Origin: EW11 sp035765635
GTDB lineage: Bacteria > Verrucomicrobiota > Verrucomicrobiia > Opitutales > Opitutaceae
Direction of reading: 5' to 3'
Assembly: GCA_035765635.1 (NCBI GenBank)
Contig: DASTWZ010000021.1
Coordinates: 1-64,000, forward strand
Length of the DNA stretch: 64,000 nucleotides
Below are positions 17,907 through 26,587 of this stretch, one piece after another (positions within the stretch are counted from its first letter, which is position 1; every line of letters begins with the position of its first letter). The position numbers and the translations under genes are program-made. The notes under the pieces were generated by a model. The model was given only the letters and a program-made list of their open reading frames with translations. It did no database searches and was not told the origin of the DNA.

Positions 17907-18818
17907 TCACTTCGACTTGGGCTCGATCACGATCGCTTCGCCGATCTCGACGTGGCCCTTCTTCACTTTGGCAGTCTCGACGACCATTCCCTTCAACGAA
18001 GTGCCGAAGTAATTCGCGCCCACCTGCCCCATGCGCTCGATCGCCGTCCCGAAATTCACACCCGGCGAACGAATGCTCAGCTTCGAAATCCAGACGCGGC
18101 GCAACTTTTTGGTTTCCCCCAGCACCTTCGCATCGAACGCCATGATGACGACAAAGTATCGATCCTCCTCGAGCATCGATTGCAGCATCTGTCCGCGCGT
18201 GCTGGTGAACGGCCGATCTTTCTCAGCGCGCAAATCGTCAGTGATGCCGAGGATTATCGCGTCGTTGTCCGTGGAAAATTTGTCGCGTGTGGCATTCACG
18301 CGGCGAAGCGTGAGGTCCCATTCCAGATTTTCGCGAAAGGCCAGGTCCGGGTCGTTGATCATGTTGGCCATGTCGTCGTTCTGCAGCCACGGCCCGGTAA
18401 TGCCGTCGTTCACCGTGTTGATATGTTTCAGATCCGCGGTCGTCTCCACCGGGCCGAGATGGCGCCGCGGCGAAGTCACGCCCCAATGAACGATGAGCAG
18501 CAAGTCGGCGCTCTTCAGATCCTTCGCGGGGAAAAACGACTGCTGGGCCAAATCGACCGCGAGTTTCCTGGCGAGGGTTTCAAACTTACATTTGTCGAGG
18601 CTCGGATCAACGGTGAACCCCGGGGTGAACTTTCCCTCGAAGAAAACGTAGGACTGCGGCGTGATTTTACCGTCCTTGGAGCGAGCTTCGAGATAAGCAC
18701 TGTCCGCATTGGCAAACACGGCAACGTGCTTGTCAGCTCGCGCGAGCGACACGCTCAGAGCCCAGAGCAAGGCCAGGCAAAATATCCGACCGCCGCGATT
18801 CAGGGGTAGTTTTCGCAT
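17907..18818 (-). CDS. Exported protein of unknown function (303 aa)
   Basis: The protein begins MRKLPLNRGGRIFCLALLWALSVSLARA, a good signal peptide, which is why ATG 18818 is preferred over the open frame back to 18974. The mature part has a mixed alpha/beta pattern, including DKHVAVFANADSAYLEARSK, SADLLLIVHWGVTS and RYFVVIMAFDAKVLGETKKL. The last two alternate as in lipoprotein-like surface proteins of unknown role. No family is recognised and no catalytic motif stands out. It is divergent from the alpha/beta hydrolase gene at 18978. Confidence 0.78.
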   Translation of the reverse strand: MRKLPLNRGGRIFCLALLWALSVSLARADKHVAVFANADSAYLEARSKDGKITPQSYVFFEGKFTPGFTVDPSLDKCKFETLARKLAVDLAQQSFFPAKDLKSADLLLIVHWGVTSPRRHLGPVETTADLKHINTVNDGITGPWLQNDDMANMINDPDLAFRENLEWDLTLRRVNATRDKFSTDNDAIILGITDDLRAEKDRPFTSTRGQMLQSMLEEDRYFVVIMAFDAKVLGETKKLRRVWISKLSIRSPGVNFGTAIERMGQVGANYFGTSLKGMVVETAKVKKGHVEIGEAIVIEPKSK

Positions 18819-18977
18819 GCGAAAGCAGGCAAGACTTGGTTGCGATGGTGAACGGTTGCGCTCCCTTCGCAATCGCGTTCGAGCGCGGCGCAGGTTGACC
18901 GTCCGACACGAAGGCGCTGCCCTGCGCCAAACCAGCGTCCACCGATTCTCTCGCGTTCGCCGGCTCCTCGCCACACG

Positions 18978-19865
18978 ATGGGGCGCATGACCCCGATAAT
19001 CATGCTTCGACGCGTTGCGCTGCTTACGTGCTTTCTCTGCGCCGCGGCTTTTCTCAGCGCGGCCGATTCAGCCAGTGAACCTGTTGTCGTTCCAGTTTGG
19101 CCAGGCGTGCCCCCCGGCTCCGAGGGGCAATCGACGCCCGAGACCGTTCGACTCTTCGAGAATCGCGAGCACGTCGTCTCGAACGTCCATCGCCCGTCTC
19201 TCACTCTCTTTCTGCCAAAAACGCCAAACGCGACTCACGCCGCCGTGCTCGTCATCCCCGGCGGCGGGCACCGCGAGATTTGGATGGACCACGAAGGCTA
19301 CAATATCGCGCGAGCCCTGAATGCGAAGGGCTATGCGGCGTTTATCTTGAAGTATCGTTTGGCCCGTCAGGAAGGTTCGACCTACACCGTCGAGCAGCAC
19401 GCGCTGGCCGACGCGACGCGGGCTATGCGTTTGATTCGGAGCCGCGCCAAGGAATGGGGCGTCGACCCCTCGCGCCTCGGCGTGATGGGATTTTCCGCGG
19501 GCGGTGAGCTCGCGGCGCTGACCGCGAGCCGTTGGACGCTGGGCGACGCGAAGGCCAGTGACGCGATCGAGCGTGAGTCATCGCGCCCGACGTTTCAGGC
19601 GCTCATCTATCCCGGCAACGCCACGGCGATCAGGCCTGCGAAAGACGCGCCGCCCGCGTTTCTCATCTGCGGAGAAAAGGACCGCGTGGAAATTTCCCGC
19701 GAGTTGCCCAACGTGTACACGCGCTTTCGCGAAGCCAACGTCTCAGCCGAACTTCACATCCTCGCCGGTGTCGGCCACGGTTTCGGTCTGCGCCCAAAGA
19801 GCCAAGGCTCCGAAGCACACTGGATCGAAGCATTGCTCGACTGGCTGGACCGAACCACGAGTTGA
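18978..19865 (+). CDS. Exported alpha/beta hydrolase (acetyl-xylan esterase-like)
   Basis: The 295-residue enzyme has a signal peptide (MLRRVALLTCFLCAAAFLSA) and the Axe/XynX-like esterase pattern. The oxyanion block is LVIPGGGHREIWMDHEGYNIA, the nucleophile elbow is GFSAGG, the acid is in ICGEKDRVE, and the catalytic His is in GVGHGFG. The PVWPGVPPGSEG start of the mature protein is typical of secreted esterases in polysaccharide-degrading Bacteroidota and Verrucomicrobia. The start may be at the ATG 12 or 24 bases downstream. It probably removes acetyl or acyl groups from plant polysaccharides. Confidence 0.88.
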   Translation: MGRMTPIIMLRRVALLTCFLCAAAFLSAADSASEPVVVPVWPGVPPGSEGQSTPETVRLFENREHVVSNVHRPSLTLFLPKTPNATHAAVLVIPGGGHREIWMDHEGYNIARALNAKGYAAFILKYRLARQEGSTYTVEQHALADATRAMRLIRSRAKEWGVDPSRLGVMGFSAGGELAALTASRWTLGDAKASDAIERESSRPTFQALIYPGNATAIRPAKDAPPAFLICGEKDRVEISRELPNVYTRFREANVSAELHILAGVGHGFGLRPKSQGSEAHWIEALLDWLDRTTS

Positions 19866-19995
19866 CGTATTCGCCGCGCGTTGCGGCGATACAGGCCGAA
19901 CGGCGTATTCGCCGGAGCACTACGCGACGGCGTACTCGGGCCAACGGAAAGCCCGATTGCGCGTGTCAGTCTCCCGCCCCTAGCCGACCGGCTAA

Positions 19996-20023
19996 TTGGC
20001 TGGACTTGGATTTTTGCTATGAT
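19996..20023 (+). promoter_or_regulatory. Extended -10 promoter of the PEP-CTERM gene
   Basis: TTGGCT at 19996-20001 and TATGAT at 20018-20023 are separated by 16 bases, and the -10 box is preceded by TGC, giving an extended -10. The start codon lies about 88 bases downstream after an unusual A/C-rich leader (20070-20111) with repeated CACATCACAT and no Shine-Dalgarno sequence. Confidence 0.55.
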
Positions 20024-20111
20024 CGGCCGCAGCTCAACTTGGCCGTTAGGTAGATCACCCGGACGGCGCACCCACATCACATCACATTACCCACACACCA
20101 CATCACACATC

Positions 20112-20702
20112 ATGAAAAAAATCGTCCTCTGCTTCATCGCCGCTCTCGCTCTTGGCCTCTCCGCCGCACGCGCTCAAATCACCGTCACGGTCCAAAGCCA
20201 CTTGGTGGACCTTGAGGGCAACGCCATCCCCGACGGCCCGATGGTCTTGAGTCTCTACACGCTGAACGGCGCGCCGGAAGACACCTTTGGCGACGGCTCC
20301 AGCCTGCTTTGGGAAAATGCCAGCCTCACGCTGCACATCGGTGAAAGTTTCACCTATCACTCCGATGCCATCGAGGCCGGTTTCTCCACCACACCTGGGG
20401 GCAGCGGATTCCTCGCGCTCGGCCTGGATAACACGCTCTTTCAAGAATACCTTCTGAGCCCCGATACGTCCGTGATGAGCGGCGGCCTTCTCCAGAACAG
20501 CCTCGAGCTTTCGGTTTTCGATACGGCTTACGGCTTCTATGTGGGCGACGAAATCTTCGCCTGGGAAATCGACAACTATTTCATCGATGGCTCAATCCCG
20601 AGCGTCCCCGCCTCGGCCGTGCCAGAGCCCTCCACCTACGGCCTGATCGGCGCAGCTGTCCTCTGCCTTGGCGTCGCCCTCCGCCGTCGCTTCAAGCGCT
20701 GA
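20112..20702 (+). CDS. PEP-CTERM sorting domain protein
   Basis: The 196-residue protein has a signal peptide (MKKIVLCFIAALALGLSAARA), a low-charge extracellular domain and the C-terminal sorting signal VPEPSTYGLIGAAVLCLGVA followed by LRRRFKR. This tripartite tail directs the protein to an exosortase (EpsH/XrtA type) for surface processing. No exosortase gene lies in this window. The body (VTVQSHLVDLEGNAIPDGPM...) has no recognised fold. A clear promoter lies upstream at 19996-20023. Confidence 0.93.
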   Translation: MKKIVLCFIAALALGLSAARAQITVTVQSHLVDLEGNAIPDGPMVLSLYTLNGAPEDTFGDGSSLLWENASLTLHIGESFTYHSDAIEAGFSTTPGGSGFLALGLDNTLFQEYLLSPDTSVMSGGLLQNSLELSVFDTAYGFYVGDEIFAWEIDNYFIDGSIPSVPASAVPEPSTYGLIGAAVLCLGVALRRRFKR

Positions 20703-20721
20703 ACGCGCAGTCACGCCAACG

Positions 20722-20815
20722 ACCTGCCGGCGTGCGTCCGGCAAATGGTATTCAGCGTCCCGCGACGCGGGACAGATTCAGCGAAAGCCAGCCGCGAGGC
20801 TGGCGCTCCATTGGA
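20722..20815. repeat. GC-rich palindromic repeat
   Basis: The stretch holds the perfect hairpin GTCCCGCGACGCGGGAC and an AGCCAGCC...GGCTGGCGCTCC pair, related to the repeats at 22505 and 40029. It separates the PEP-CTERM gene from the next gene. Confidence 0.6.
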
Positions 20816-20843
20816 ACATCGACACAGCAGAGAATCTCCCTTC

Positions 20844-22502
20844 ATGCCCGCTCCCGCTTCATTCATCGTCCGCCCAGCGAAGTTCCTTCGCGCCTTTTCC
20901 CGCGTCGCCATCCTTGCCGCCTCCTTTTCCGCGGCGAGTTTCACCGCGACGGCCGCGGATGCCCAACGCTTCGCCGCGGTTAAAGAGTGGGACGGCACGT
21001 TCACCTCGCAGGCCGGCAGCGCGGGAGAACGCGTCGGGACGTATTCAACTCTTAACTACAACAGTCACATCACCGTTTCGGGACATTTTCATTTGAACGC
21101 GTTTTATGACCCGAACAACGGCAACAAGCTGAGCTGGCGCGGCACAGGCGAGGCCGTCGTTCGCGTGAATGGTCAACGTGTCGATCGGGAAAAAGAGCAG
21201 GTCACGACGGACACGTTTTCCGGCGATTACACCGACACGATTCAAGTGGCGCTCGACTCCGTCGATTTCGCAAAGGGCACGTATCAAATGATGGTGATCA
21301 TCGACCGCTGGCAGTTTCAGCCGCACCGCGGCAAGGCCATCACCCACCTCTCGGTGCGCACGAATCGCTATGGCTCGTATCGCAACGACTCCATGGACAA
21401 CGGCCATGCCTGGAACAACGACGCCGGGGCAGGCTTCGGCCGTCCCAGCAAATTTCCGGAAAAGGGCCTCGTCCTGACCGACACGCTTTTGAGCAACAAC
21501 AATGACTTTCTCAGCGAGGACGGGAGCCATTGGGTAACGACTTGGTCGATCCACCCCGCCGGACCGGAATTCGAAGAGCCGTTGAAAGCCAATGCGGGCG
21601 GACCCTACGTCGTCGAACGAGGCGGCACGCTCAATCTCGACGGGCTGCTCAGCACCGGGCGCATCAAAACGTATTCGTGGAGCTTCGAGCCGGTGAACAC
21701 GAAGAGCGCGATTCCTTTCAACACAGGAGCAGCGAAGGAAGGTCGCCGCGTTCCGCTCGTCGCACTCGAAAAAGTGAAGGCCACGCTGACTGTTTCTGAC
21801 GGGCAAAAAGAGGACAAGGACTCGGTGATCATCGAGGTCAAAGCGCGCGATTACCACACGCCCTTCGTGCACCGAACCCAGGAAAAAATTCACCCGAATT
21901 CCATTCGCCCGCGCCTCGTGAAAGGCCACGACACCGAGTTCGTCGGCGGAGAAAATGTCTGCGCGCTCGACGACTATTCCGCGAAGGACAGCGTGCATCG
22001 CCTGCACCCAGGCTCCGCCTCAGGCTCCTGGGAAGATCGCGGCTACACCTTGAAAAAAGTCGAGGACGCGGGTGGGCCGTTCGATGGCGTTTGGTACGTG
22101 AGCACGTATCTCATGCGCATCGAACGCGAGGTGCTGATGAACAAATACATTCTTCCCGGCGGCCCTCCGCCCGTCAGCACGACCACGCCCTTCTACGAGA
22201 CGAATCAAAAACTTGGGAACGACGTCGAAGCGTACGTCGCCGCAGCGCGCCGCCATGAGCTGCACCACAGCGAACTCATTCAGGAGTCCCTGAAGAAAAA
22301 CGATCCCGGACCAAAGATCGAAGCGCTCGCCTACAAGGACAAAGCCGAGATCAAACAGCGCATCGACGAGCAGATTCAGAAGTCAGAGGACGTGATCGAC
22401 AAAGACTCGGCCGATCCGCTCGCGAAAAAATTCTTCACCGGGAAAATCGCCTTCCCGAACGACGCGACCGACGAATACGAGTCGTTCATCATGACGATCT
22501 AG
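20844..22502 (+). CDS. Secreted protein with PKD-like segment and HExxH motif, unknown function
   Basis: The 552-residue protein has a long signal region (RAFSRVAILAASFSAASFTATAADA), so ATG 20844 is chosen over the open frame to 20745. An N-terminal beta-rich part (residues 40-220) is followed by a PKD-like segment (NAGGPYVVERGGTLNLDG...VKATLTVSDGQKEDKDSVII). Near residue 472 it has RRHELHHSEL, which satisfies the zincin motif HExxH. A helical tail follows. A secreted metallopeptidase is possible, but no downstream third ligand is evident. It may be co-expressed with the PEP-CTERM gene. Confidence 0.75.
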   Translation: MPAPASFIVRPAKFLRAFSRVAILAASFSAASFTATAADAQRFAAVKEWDGTFTSQAGSAGERVGTYSTLNYNSHITVSGHFHLNAFYDPNNGNKLSWRGTGEAVVRVNGQRVDREKEQVTTDTFSGDYTDTIQVALDSVDFAKGTYQMMVIIDRWQFQPHRGKAITHLSVRTNRYGSYRNDSMDNGHAWNNDAGAGFGRPSKFPEKGLVLTDTLLSNNNDFLSEDGSHWVTTWSIHPAGPEFEEPLKANAGGPYVVERGGTLNLDGLLSTGRIKTYSWSFEPVNTKSAIPFNTGAAKEGRRVPLVALEKVKATLTVSDGQKEDKDSVIIEVKARDYHTPFVHRTQEKIHPNSIRPRLVKGHDTEFVGGENVCALDDYSAKDSVHRLHPGSASGSWEDRGYTLKKVEDAGGPFDGVWYVSTYLMRIEREVLMNKYILPGGPPPVSTTTPFYETNQKLGNDVEAYVAAARRHELHHSELIQESLKKNDPGPKIEALAYKDKAEIKQRIDEQIQKSEDVIDKDSADPLAKKFFTGKIAFPNDATDEYESFIMTI

Positions 22503-22504
22503 AG

Positions 22505-22645
22505 CGGCAGCCGCGTTTCCGAACGCGGCTGCGCCGGTTCGTGGAGCGCAGGCGTCTCGCCTGCATTGTCGCCGAATGCAGGCGGGACGCCTGCGCTCCA
22601 AATACCCCGCGACCGCGTTTGGAAACGCAGCCGCTCATTCGCGAC
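22505..22645. repeat. Triple-hairpin GC-rich repeat
   Basis: Three nested or adjacent palindromes occupy the gap between convergent genes. They are GCAGCCGCGTTTCCGAACGC completed by GGCTGC, a long GGAGCGCAGGCGTCTCGCCT facing AGGCGGGACGCCTGCGCTCC, and CCGCGTTTGGAAACGCAGCC. The first hairpin recurs at 46226. It could act as a bidirectional terminator. Confidence 0.75.
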
Positions 22646-22666
22646 ATACTTTTGCGGGTCAAAAAA

Positions 22667-25138
22667 TTAGTCGCGGACTTTCAACGTAGTCGTCGCGTCC
22701 GCGATGTCCTTCGCCGAGAAGCGCAGTTGGACGTCGCCCACGGCTGTGGCTTGGATGTAAGCGACGAGACGTCCATGGTAGGTCGACTGCACCGAATCCG
22801 TGTAGTCCGAGACATCCCGATTGTTGCTCGCCTCCAGCCCGAGCAACCGCGCGGGACCGGTGATCGCGCAGGTCACGTCACGATCCGCCGTGAGCACCGG
22901 AACTCCATGCTGATCGGTCAACTGTAGTGCGATCATGGATACGCCGCCGTCTCGAGCGATTTCATGCTCTTCCGTGGTGAGCTGAAACGCGACCGGCGCC
23001 GCAGCCGATCGCAATGTCGCGCGGCCGATCTCGTTCCCCTGCGCGTCGAGTGCGATTGCGGTCAATTCGCCGGGCTCGAACGGCAGCTCCCAATCGAGCG
23101 CACCGTCTTCTTTGTCGTATGATTTGTCCTCACCGACGCGCTTGCCGTTGAGCATGAGCCGGACGCTCGCCGCGTTCGTGTAGCAAACCGCGCGCACCGC
23201 CTCGCCCGCTGCGTAATTCCAAATTGGCCATGCGCCCATCGGCCGGCGCTCATGGGTCGGCGCTGCGTCGGTGCCGAGGTAAATCACGGGCTTGTTCGAC
23301 CACAGCGCTTCGCGGAAACGGCCCTGCGGTTTCACCGCGCCGGTCAAATCCAGCAGCCCGGAAGTGGAACCGCGCGCCGGCCAGGGTCGCGCTTCGCCGA
23401 GATAATCGATGCCCGTCCAGAGAAACTGGCCGAAGATGAAAGCGTTGTCCTGCACCGCGCGCCACGCCTTCAGACTATGGCCGTTCTCACTGCCGTAAAT
23501 CACGCGCTTGGGATACTTCTCATGATCCATCGCGTAGCGATCCTCGGTGTAGTTGTAGCCGACGATGTCGAGCGCGCCCGGGTATTCCGTTTCATTCGAC
23601 ATGACGACGCCAGCCAGCGCTGCGGTGACCGGACGCGAGGTGTCCATTTTTCTCACATCCGCCGCGAGACGTTTCGCGATGACGCCGAGCCGCTTTGCAT
23701 CCGGATGGTCGGGTTTGTAGCCCGGCAGCATCGGCTGATTGATGCGGGCGCGATCGAGCACGGGATGCGAATACGGATCGTTCGGGTAATCGATTTCATT
23801 GCCGATGCTCCACGCGAAGATCGAAGGATGATTGCGGTCGCGGCGCACCATATCGGTTAGGTCTCGGTCGCTCCATGCTTCGAAAAAGTCGGTCGCGCCC
23901 TCGAAACCCGGCTCGCCAACATTCCAGCCGCGAAGCCACTTGCGCTTGGGAAACTCCCATTCGTCGAACGCCTCGTCCATCACCAGCAAACCGAGTTCGT
24001 CGCAAAGATCGTAGACGATCGGCGCCTGCGGATTGTGACTCAAACGCACCGCGTTGCAGCCTATGCTCTTCAAGGTCTGCAGACGTTTTTTCCAGACGAT
24101 CGCCGGGACCGCCGCGCCAAGCACGCCAGCGTCGTGATGGATGCAGACGCCCTTCACTTTCGTCGCGATGCCGTTGAGGGAAAAGCCTGTGTTCGGATCA
24201 AAGGCCAGGGCGCGAACCCCGGTGCGCGTGACCGTTTGATCCAGTTGCTGGTCTCCTTGGGATACCGTGGTCCTGAGCTGATAAAGGTAGGGATCGTCGA
24301 GGCTCCACAAATGCGGCGCGTTGAGTTTAACGGCTGCAGTTGAGCCACGTGTTTCGGCGGCAGGCACGGTGATTTTTGCGGAGACGGTGGCCACGACTGT
24401 TCCGTCGGCTGCGAGCAACTCGTGGACGATGTCGAGCGTCGCCTCCTGTTTCGTGTCGTTCTGAATTTGGGCGACGATGCTGAGTTGGGCGGACTTCGCA
24501 CTCGCATCGATTTCGTGTGCCTGGACAAAGACGCTCCAAGGCGCGAGATGCACGGCGTTCGCGCGGACGAGATAGACGTCGCGATAAATTCCCGAGCCCG
24601 TGTACCAACGGGAATCCGCGGAACGACTGTGATCGACGCGAACGGCGAGCACGTTGTCCTGATCGAATTTCACATACGGCGTCGCATCGTAATAGAACGA
24701 AACGTAGCCGTTGGGCCGCTGGCCGAGAAGGTGTCCGTTCAAGTAAACCGTGCTGCGGTTATAGACGCCCTCGAAGTAGAGGTAGACCTTCTCTCCGTCT
24801 GGGCGCGACGGGATGGAAATCTTCTTCCGATACCAACCAATCCCGCCTGGCAGATAACCCGTACAGCTCGCGAGCTCCGGACTCAGCGGCAGCTTCACGC
24901 TCCAGTCGTGAGGCAGATCGATCTGCTGCCACTCGTGATCATCAAATTTCGGTTCCTGCGCTCCCGGTTTCTCACCAAGCGTGAAAAGCCAATCGCGGTT
25001 GATCGACTCCGCGGTGCCGAAGGATAAGGGGGCGTCGGTTTGGAGAGGTCCGGTGGCTCGGGCGGGGACGGCTTGCGCGGTGGCCTGCATGCACAAAGCC
25101 AAGCTGAGACACAGGAGGAAACGGGTGGGGTATTTCAT
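22667..25138 (-). CDS. Secreted GH2 family beta-galactosidase-like glycosidase
   Basis: The 823-residue enzyme has a signal peptide (RFLLCLSLALCMQATAQA), the GH2 sugar-binding jelly roll (DDHEWQQIDLPHDWSVKLPL, YLYFEGVYNRSTVYLNGHLL), an immunoglobulin-like domain, and a TIM barrel. The barrel has VRLSHNPQAPIVYDLCDELG, the acid/base Glu in SIGNEIDY near residue 444 and the nucleophile Glu in YGSENGHS near 549. C-terminal DUF4982- and Ig-like domains follow. It most likely removes beta-galactosyl residues, plausibly from pectin or xyloglucan side chains, in the periplasm. Start ATG 25138 is set by the signal peptide. Confidence 0.93.
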   Translation of the reverse strand: MKYPTRFLLCLSLALCMQATAQAVPARATGPLQTDAPLSFGTAESINRDWLFTLGEKPGAQEPKFDDHEWQQIDLPHDWSVKLPLSPELASCTGYLPGGIGWYRKKISIPSRPDGEKVYLYFEGVYNRSTVYLNGHLLGQRPNGYVSFYYDATPYVKFDQDNVLAVRVDHSRSADSRWYTGSGIYRDVYLVRANAVHLAPWSVFVQAHEIDASAKSAQLSIVAQIQNDTKQEATLDIVHELLAADGTVVATVSAKITVPAAETRGSTAAVKLNAPHLWSLDDPYLYQLRTTVSQGDQQLDQTVTRTGVRALAFDPNTGFSLNGIATKVKGVCIHHDAGVLGAAVPAIVWKKRLQTLKSIGCNAVRLSHNPQAPIVYDLCDELGLLVMDEAFDEWEFPKRKWLRGWNVGEPGFEGATDFFEAWSDRDLTDMVRRDRNHPSIFAWSIGNEIDYPNDPYSHPVLDRARINQPMLPGYKPDHPDAKRLGVIAKRLAADVRKMDTSRPVTAALAGVVMSNETEYPGALDIVGYNYTEDRYAMDHEKYPKRVIYGSENGHSLKAWRAVQDNAFIFGQFLWTGIDYLGEARPWPARGSTSGLLDLTGAVKPQGRFREALWSNKPVIYLGTDAAPTHERRPMGAWPIWNYAAGEAVRAVCYTNAASVRLMLNGKRVGEDKSYDKEDGALDWELPFEPGELTAIALDAQGNEIGRATLRSAAAPVAFQLTTEEHEIARDGGVSMIALQLTDQHGVPVLTADRDVTCAITGPARLLGLEASNNRDVSDYTDSVQSTYHGRLVAYIQATAVGDVQLRFSAKDIADATTTLKVRD

Positions 25139-25370
25139 GGAACGGGAAGGGACGGCGCAGAGATATCGCCGTTTCGAAGTTGAGGAGGCGGTTGCAGCCG
25201 CAGCAACGCGGCAGCTCTTGCGGAGACAAACCACAAGGTACGCCGCCGCAAACGGCGAAGGCCATCACCTGAAAGAGTGAAAATGCGGTTCCGGCGGAGA
25301 GCGTGCGGCCTCGGCAGGAAAGTGCGCGACGTCAGCGGAGGAGTGCGCGGCTGACGCCGCAATAAAAGAA

Positions 25371-25600
25371 AATGCCGGCGTGGACGCCAGCGCTCCCAGA
25401 GGCCGACATCGGCGAGACGCCGACGCTCGGCCAATACCCAATGCTCGGCTAATCCCGGCACTGGGAGAATACCGGACGCTCGGCCCGCCGAGTGCGCCTT
25501 TCCAAGGCGCAGGAGGCTCTGGGAGCGCTGGCGTCCACGCCGGCATTTTCCTTCTCTACAGTCCGCGCCACAAAGCGCGGACGGACTCGATCGCGGACCA
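25371..25600. repeat. GC-rich palindromic repeat family C, copy 1
   Basis: A 31-base arm beginning AATGCCGGCGTGGACGCCAG pairs with its exact inverse ending in CGTCCACGCCGGCATT at 25517-25547. In between are GGCGAGACGCCGACGCTCGG repeats. After it comes a second hairpin, GTCCGCGCC...GGCGCGGAC type (AGTCCGCGCCACAAAGCGCG GAC), followed by GGACTCGATCG. The remainder of the 25139-25761 gap shows only further GC-rich palindromes and no gene. Confidence 0.8.
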
Positions 25601-25705
25601 CCAGCAAACCTCTCGCCGCCACAAATTATTCCCAATGGCCGCCGCCTCTGACGACGAAGCGAGCCCGCGACTCGTGCCGCCATAAAAAGTGAGCGGCGCG
25701 AACGC

Positions 25706-25733
25706 GGCGGCCCGCCGCTGGGGGCGGGCCGCC
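25706..25733. terminator. Strong GC hairpin downstream of the SRPBCC gene
   Basis: GGCGGCCCGCC and GGCGGGCCGCC form a perfect 11-base stem with a 6-base loop, 28 bases past the stop of the minus-strand gene that ends at 25762. There is no T-run on either strand, so it is a weak candidate for an intrinsic terminator and may simply stabilise the 3' end. Confidence 0.4.
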
Positions 25734-25761
25734 TGTTGCGAACGACCGGACCGGACGGTCT

Positions 25762-26220
25762 TCAGTTCGGGATTTCGGGCTCGACGAGGTGGGCGAGTTG
25801 ATTGAGCGACTCCTGCCAGCCGAGATAGCATGCTTCAGCCGGAATGACCGCCGGCACGCCTTCTTGGACAATGTTCACTTCGGTGCCGACCAGAACTTTC
25901 TTCAGCGAGACGGTTACCTGCATTTCGCCGGGCAGATTCGGATCATCGAACTTGTCCGTGTAACGAATGCGCTCGTTCGGGACCAACTCGACATATTTTC
26001 CACCAAACGAGTGGCCACTGTCATTCGTGAAATTAGTGAACGACATCTTGAACGTGCCGCCAACTTTTCCCTCAAAGTGGTGGACCGTGCAGGTGAAGCC
26101 ATAAGGCGGAAGCCATTTGCTCATGGCAGGTCCGTTGAGGAACGCTTTGTAGACCTTCTCGGGCGTCGTGCGAAGAACGCGGTGGAGACGAATCGTATTG
26201 GTGGCTGTGGGAGTAGACAT
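25762..26220 (-). CDS. SRPBCC/AHSA1-like domain protein
   Basis: The 152-residue protein is a START-like helix-grip domain of the activator-of-Hsp90-ATPase type. The family pattern is visible in LHRVLRTTPEKVYKAFLNGP near residues 12-31, MSKWLPPYGF, then FEGKVGGTFKMSFTNFT, GKYVELVPNERIRYTDKFDD and a closing ACYLGWQESLNQLAHLVEPE helix. Such proteins bind hydrophobic ligands and are often annotated as polyketide cyclase-like or ATPase activator-like. The ligand is unknown. No signal peptide is present, so it is cytoplasmic. It appears to be monocistronic. Confidence 0.92.
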   Translation of the reverse strand: MSTPTATNTIRLHRVLRTTPEKVYKAFLNGPAMSKWLPPYGFTCTVHHFEGKVGGTFKMSFTNFTNDSGHSFGGKYVELVPNERIRYTDKFDDPNLPGEMQVTVSLKKVLVGTEVNIVQEGVPAVIPAEACYLGWQESLNQLAHLVEPEIPN

Positions 26221-26397
26221 GACGTGTTTTCCTTTCGATGACTAAGCGGGTTAAGTTGGGTTGTAAGCTGGCTGTTCAACTAATCAACGAACGAGACGGC
26301 GCAATTTCGACATGCGAGAACAGCGCGGTCTTCACAGCACAGGAATCTCACCAAATCCGGACGCTGTTTCCCTCGGAGCGTACCAGGCAGAGACGGG

Positions 26398-26525
26398 ATC
26401 ACGAATTACACGAAAGACACGAAACACGACGTGCGACGCACGAAGCACGACGCACCGAAAAGCCCTTCGACCCTTACCGAACTTTTTTCCCCGCGGAATA
26501 CAGGAAAATACGGAAAACGCGGAAA
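26398..26525. repeat. Palindromic repeat family B, copy 5 (degenerate)
   Basis: Outer-type CACGAATTACACGAAAGACA and inner-type CCGCGGAATACAGGAAAATA arms are present but diverged, and the inverted halves are missing. Apart from this element, the 367-base gap 26221-26587 shows nothing recognisable. Confidence 0.6.
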
Positions 26526-26587
26526 TTTTTTGAGGTTCAGATCAACGCGCGTTGCCAACGCGTGCTTGGCGCGTTTGTTGGCGGCGC

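Noticed and set aside
25380..25700. Short frames of 66-182 residues on both strands
   Set aside because: They are translations of repeat family C; similar peptides recur at the other copies.
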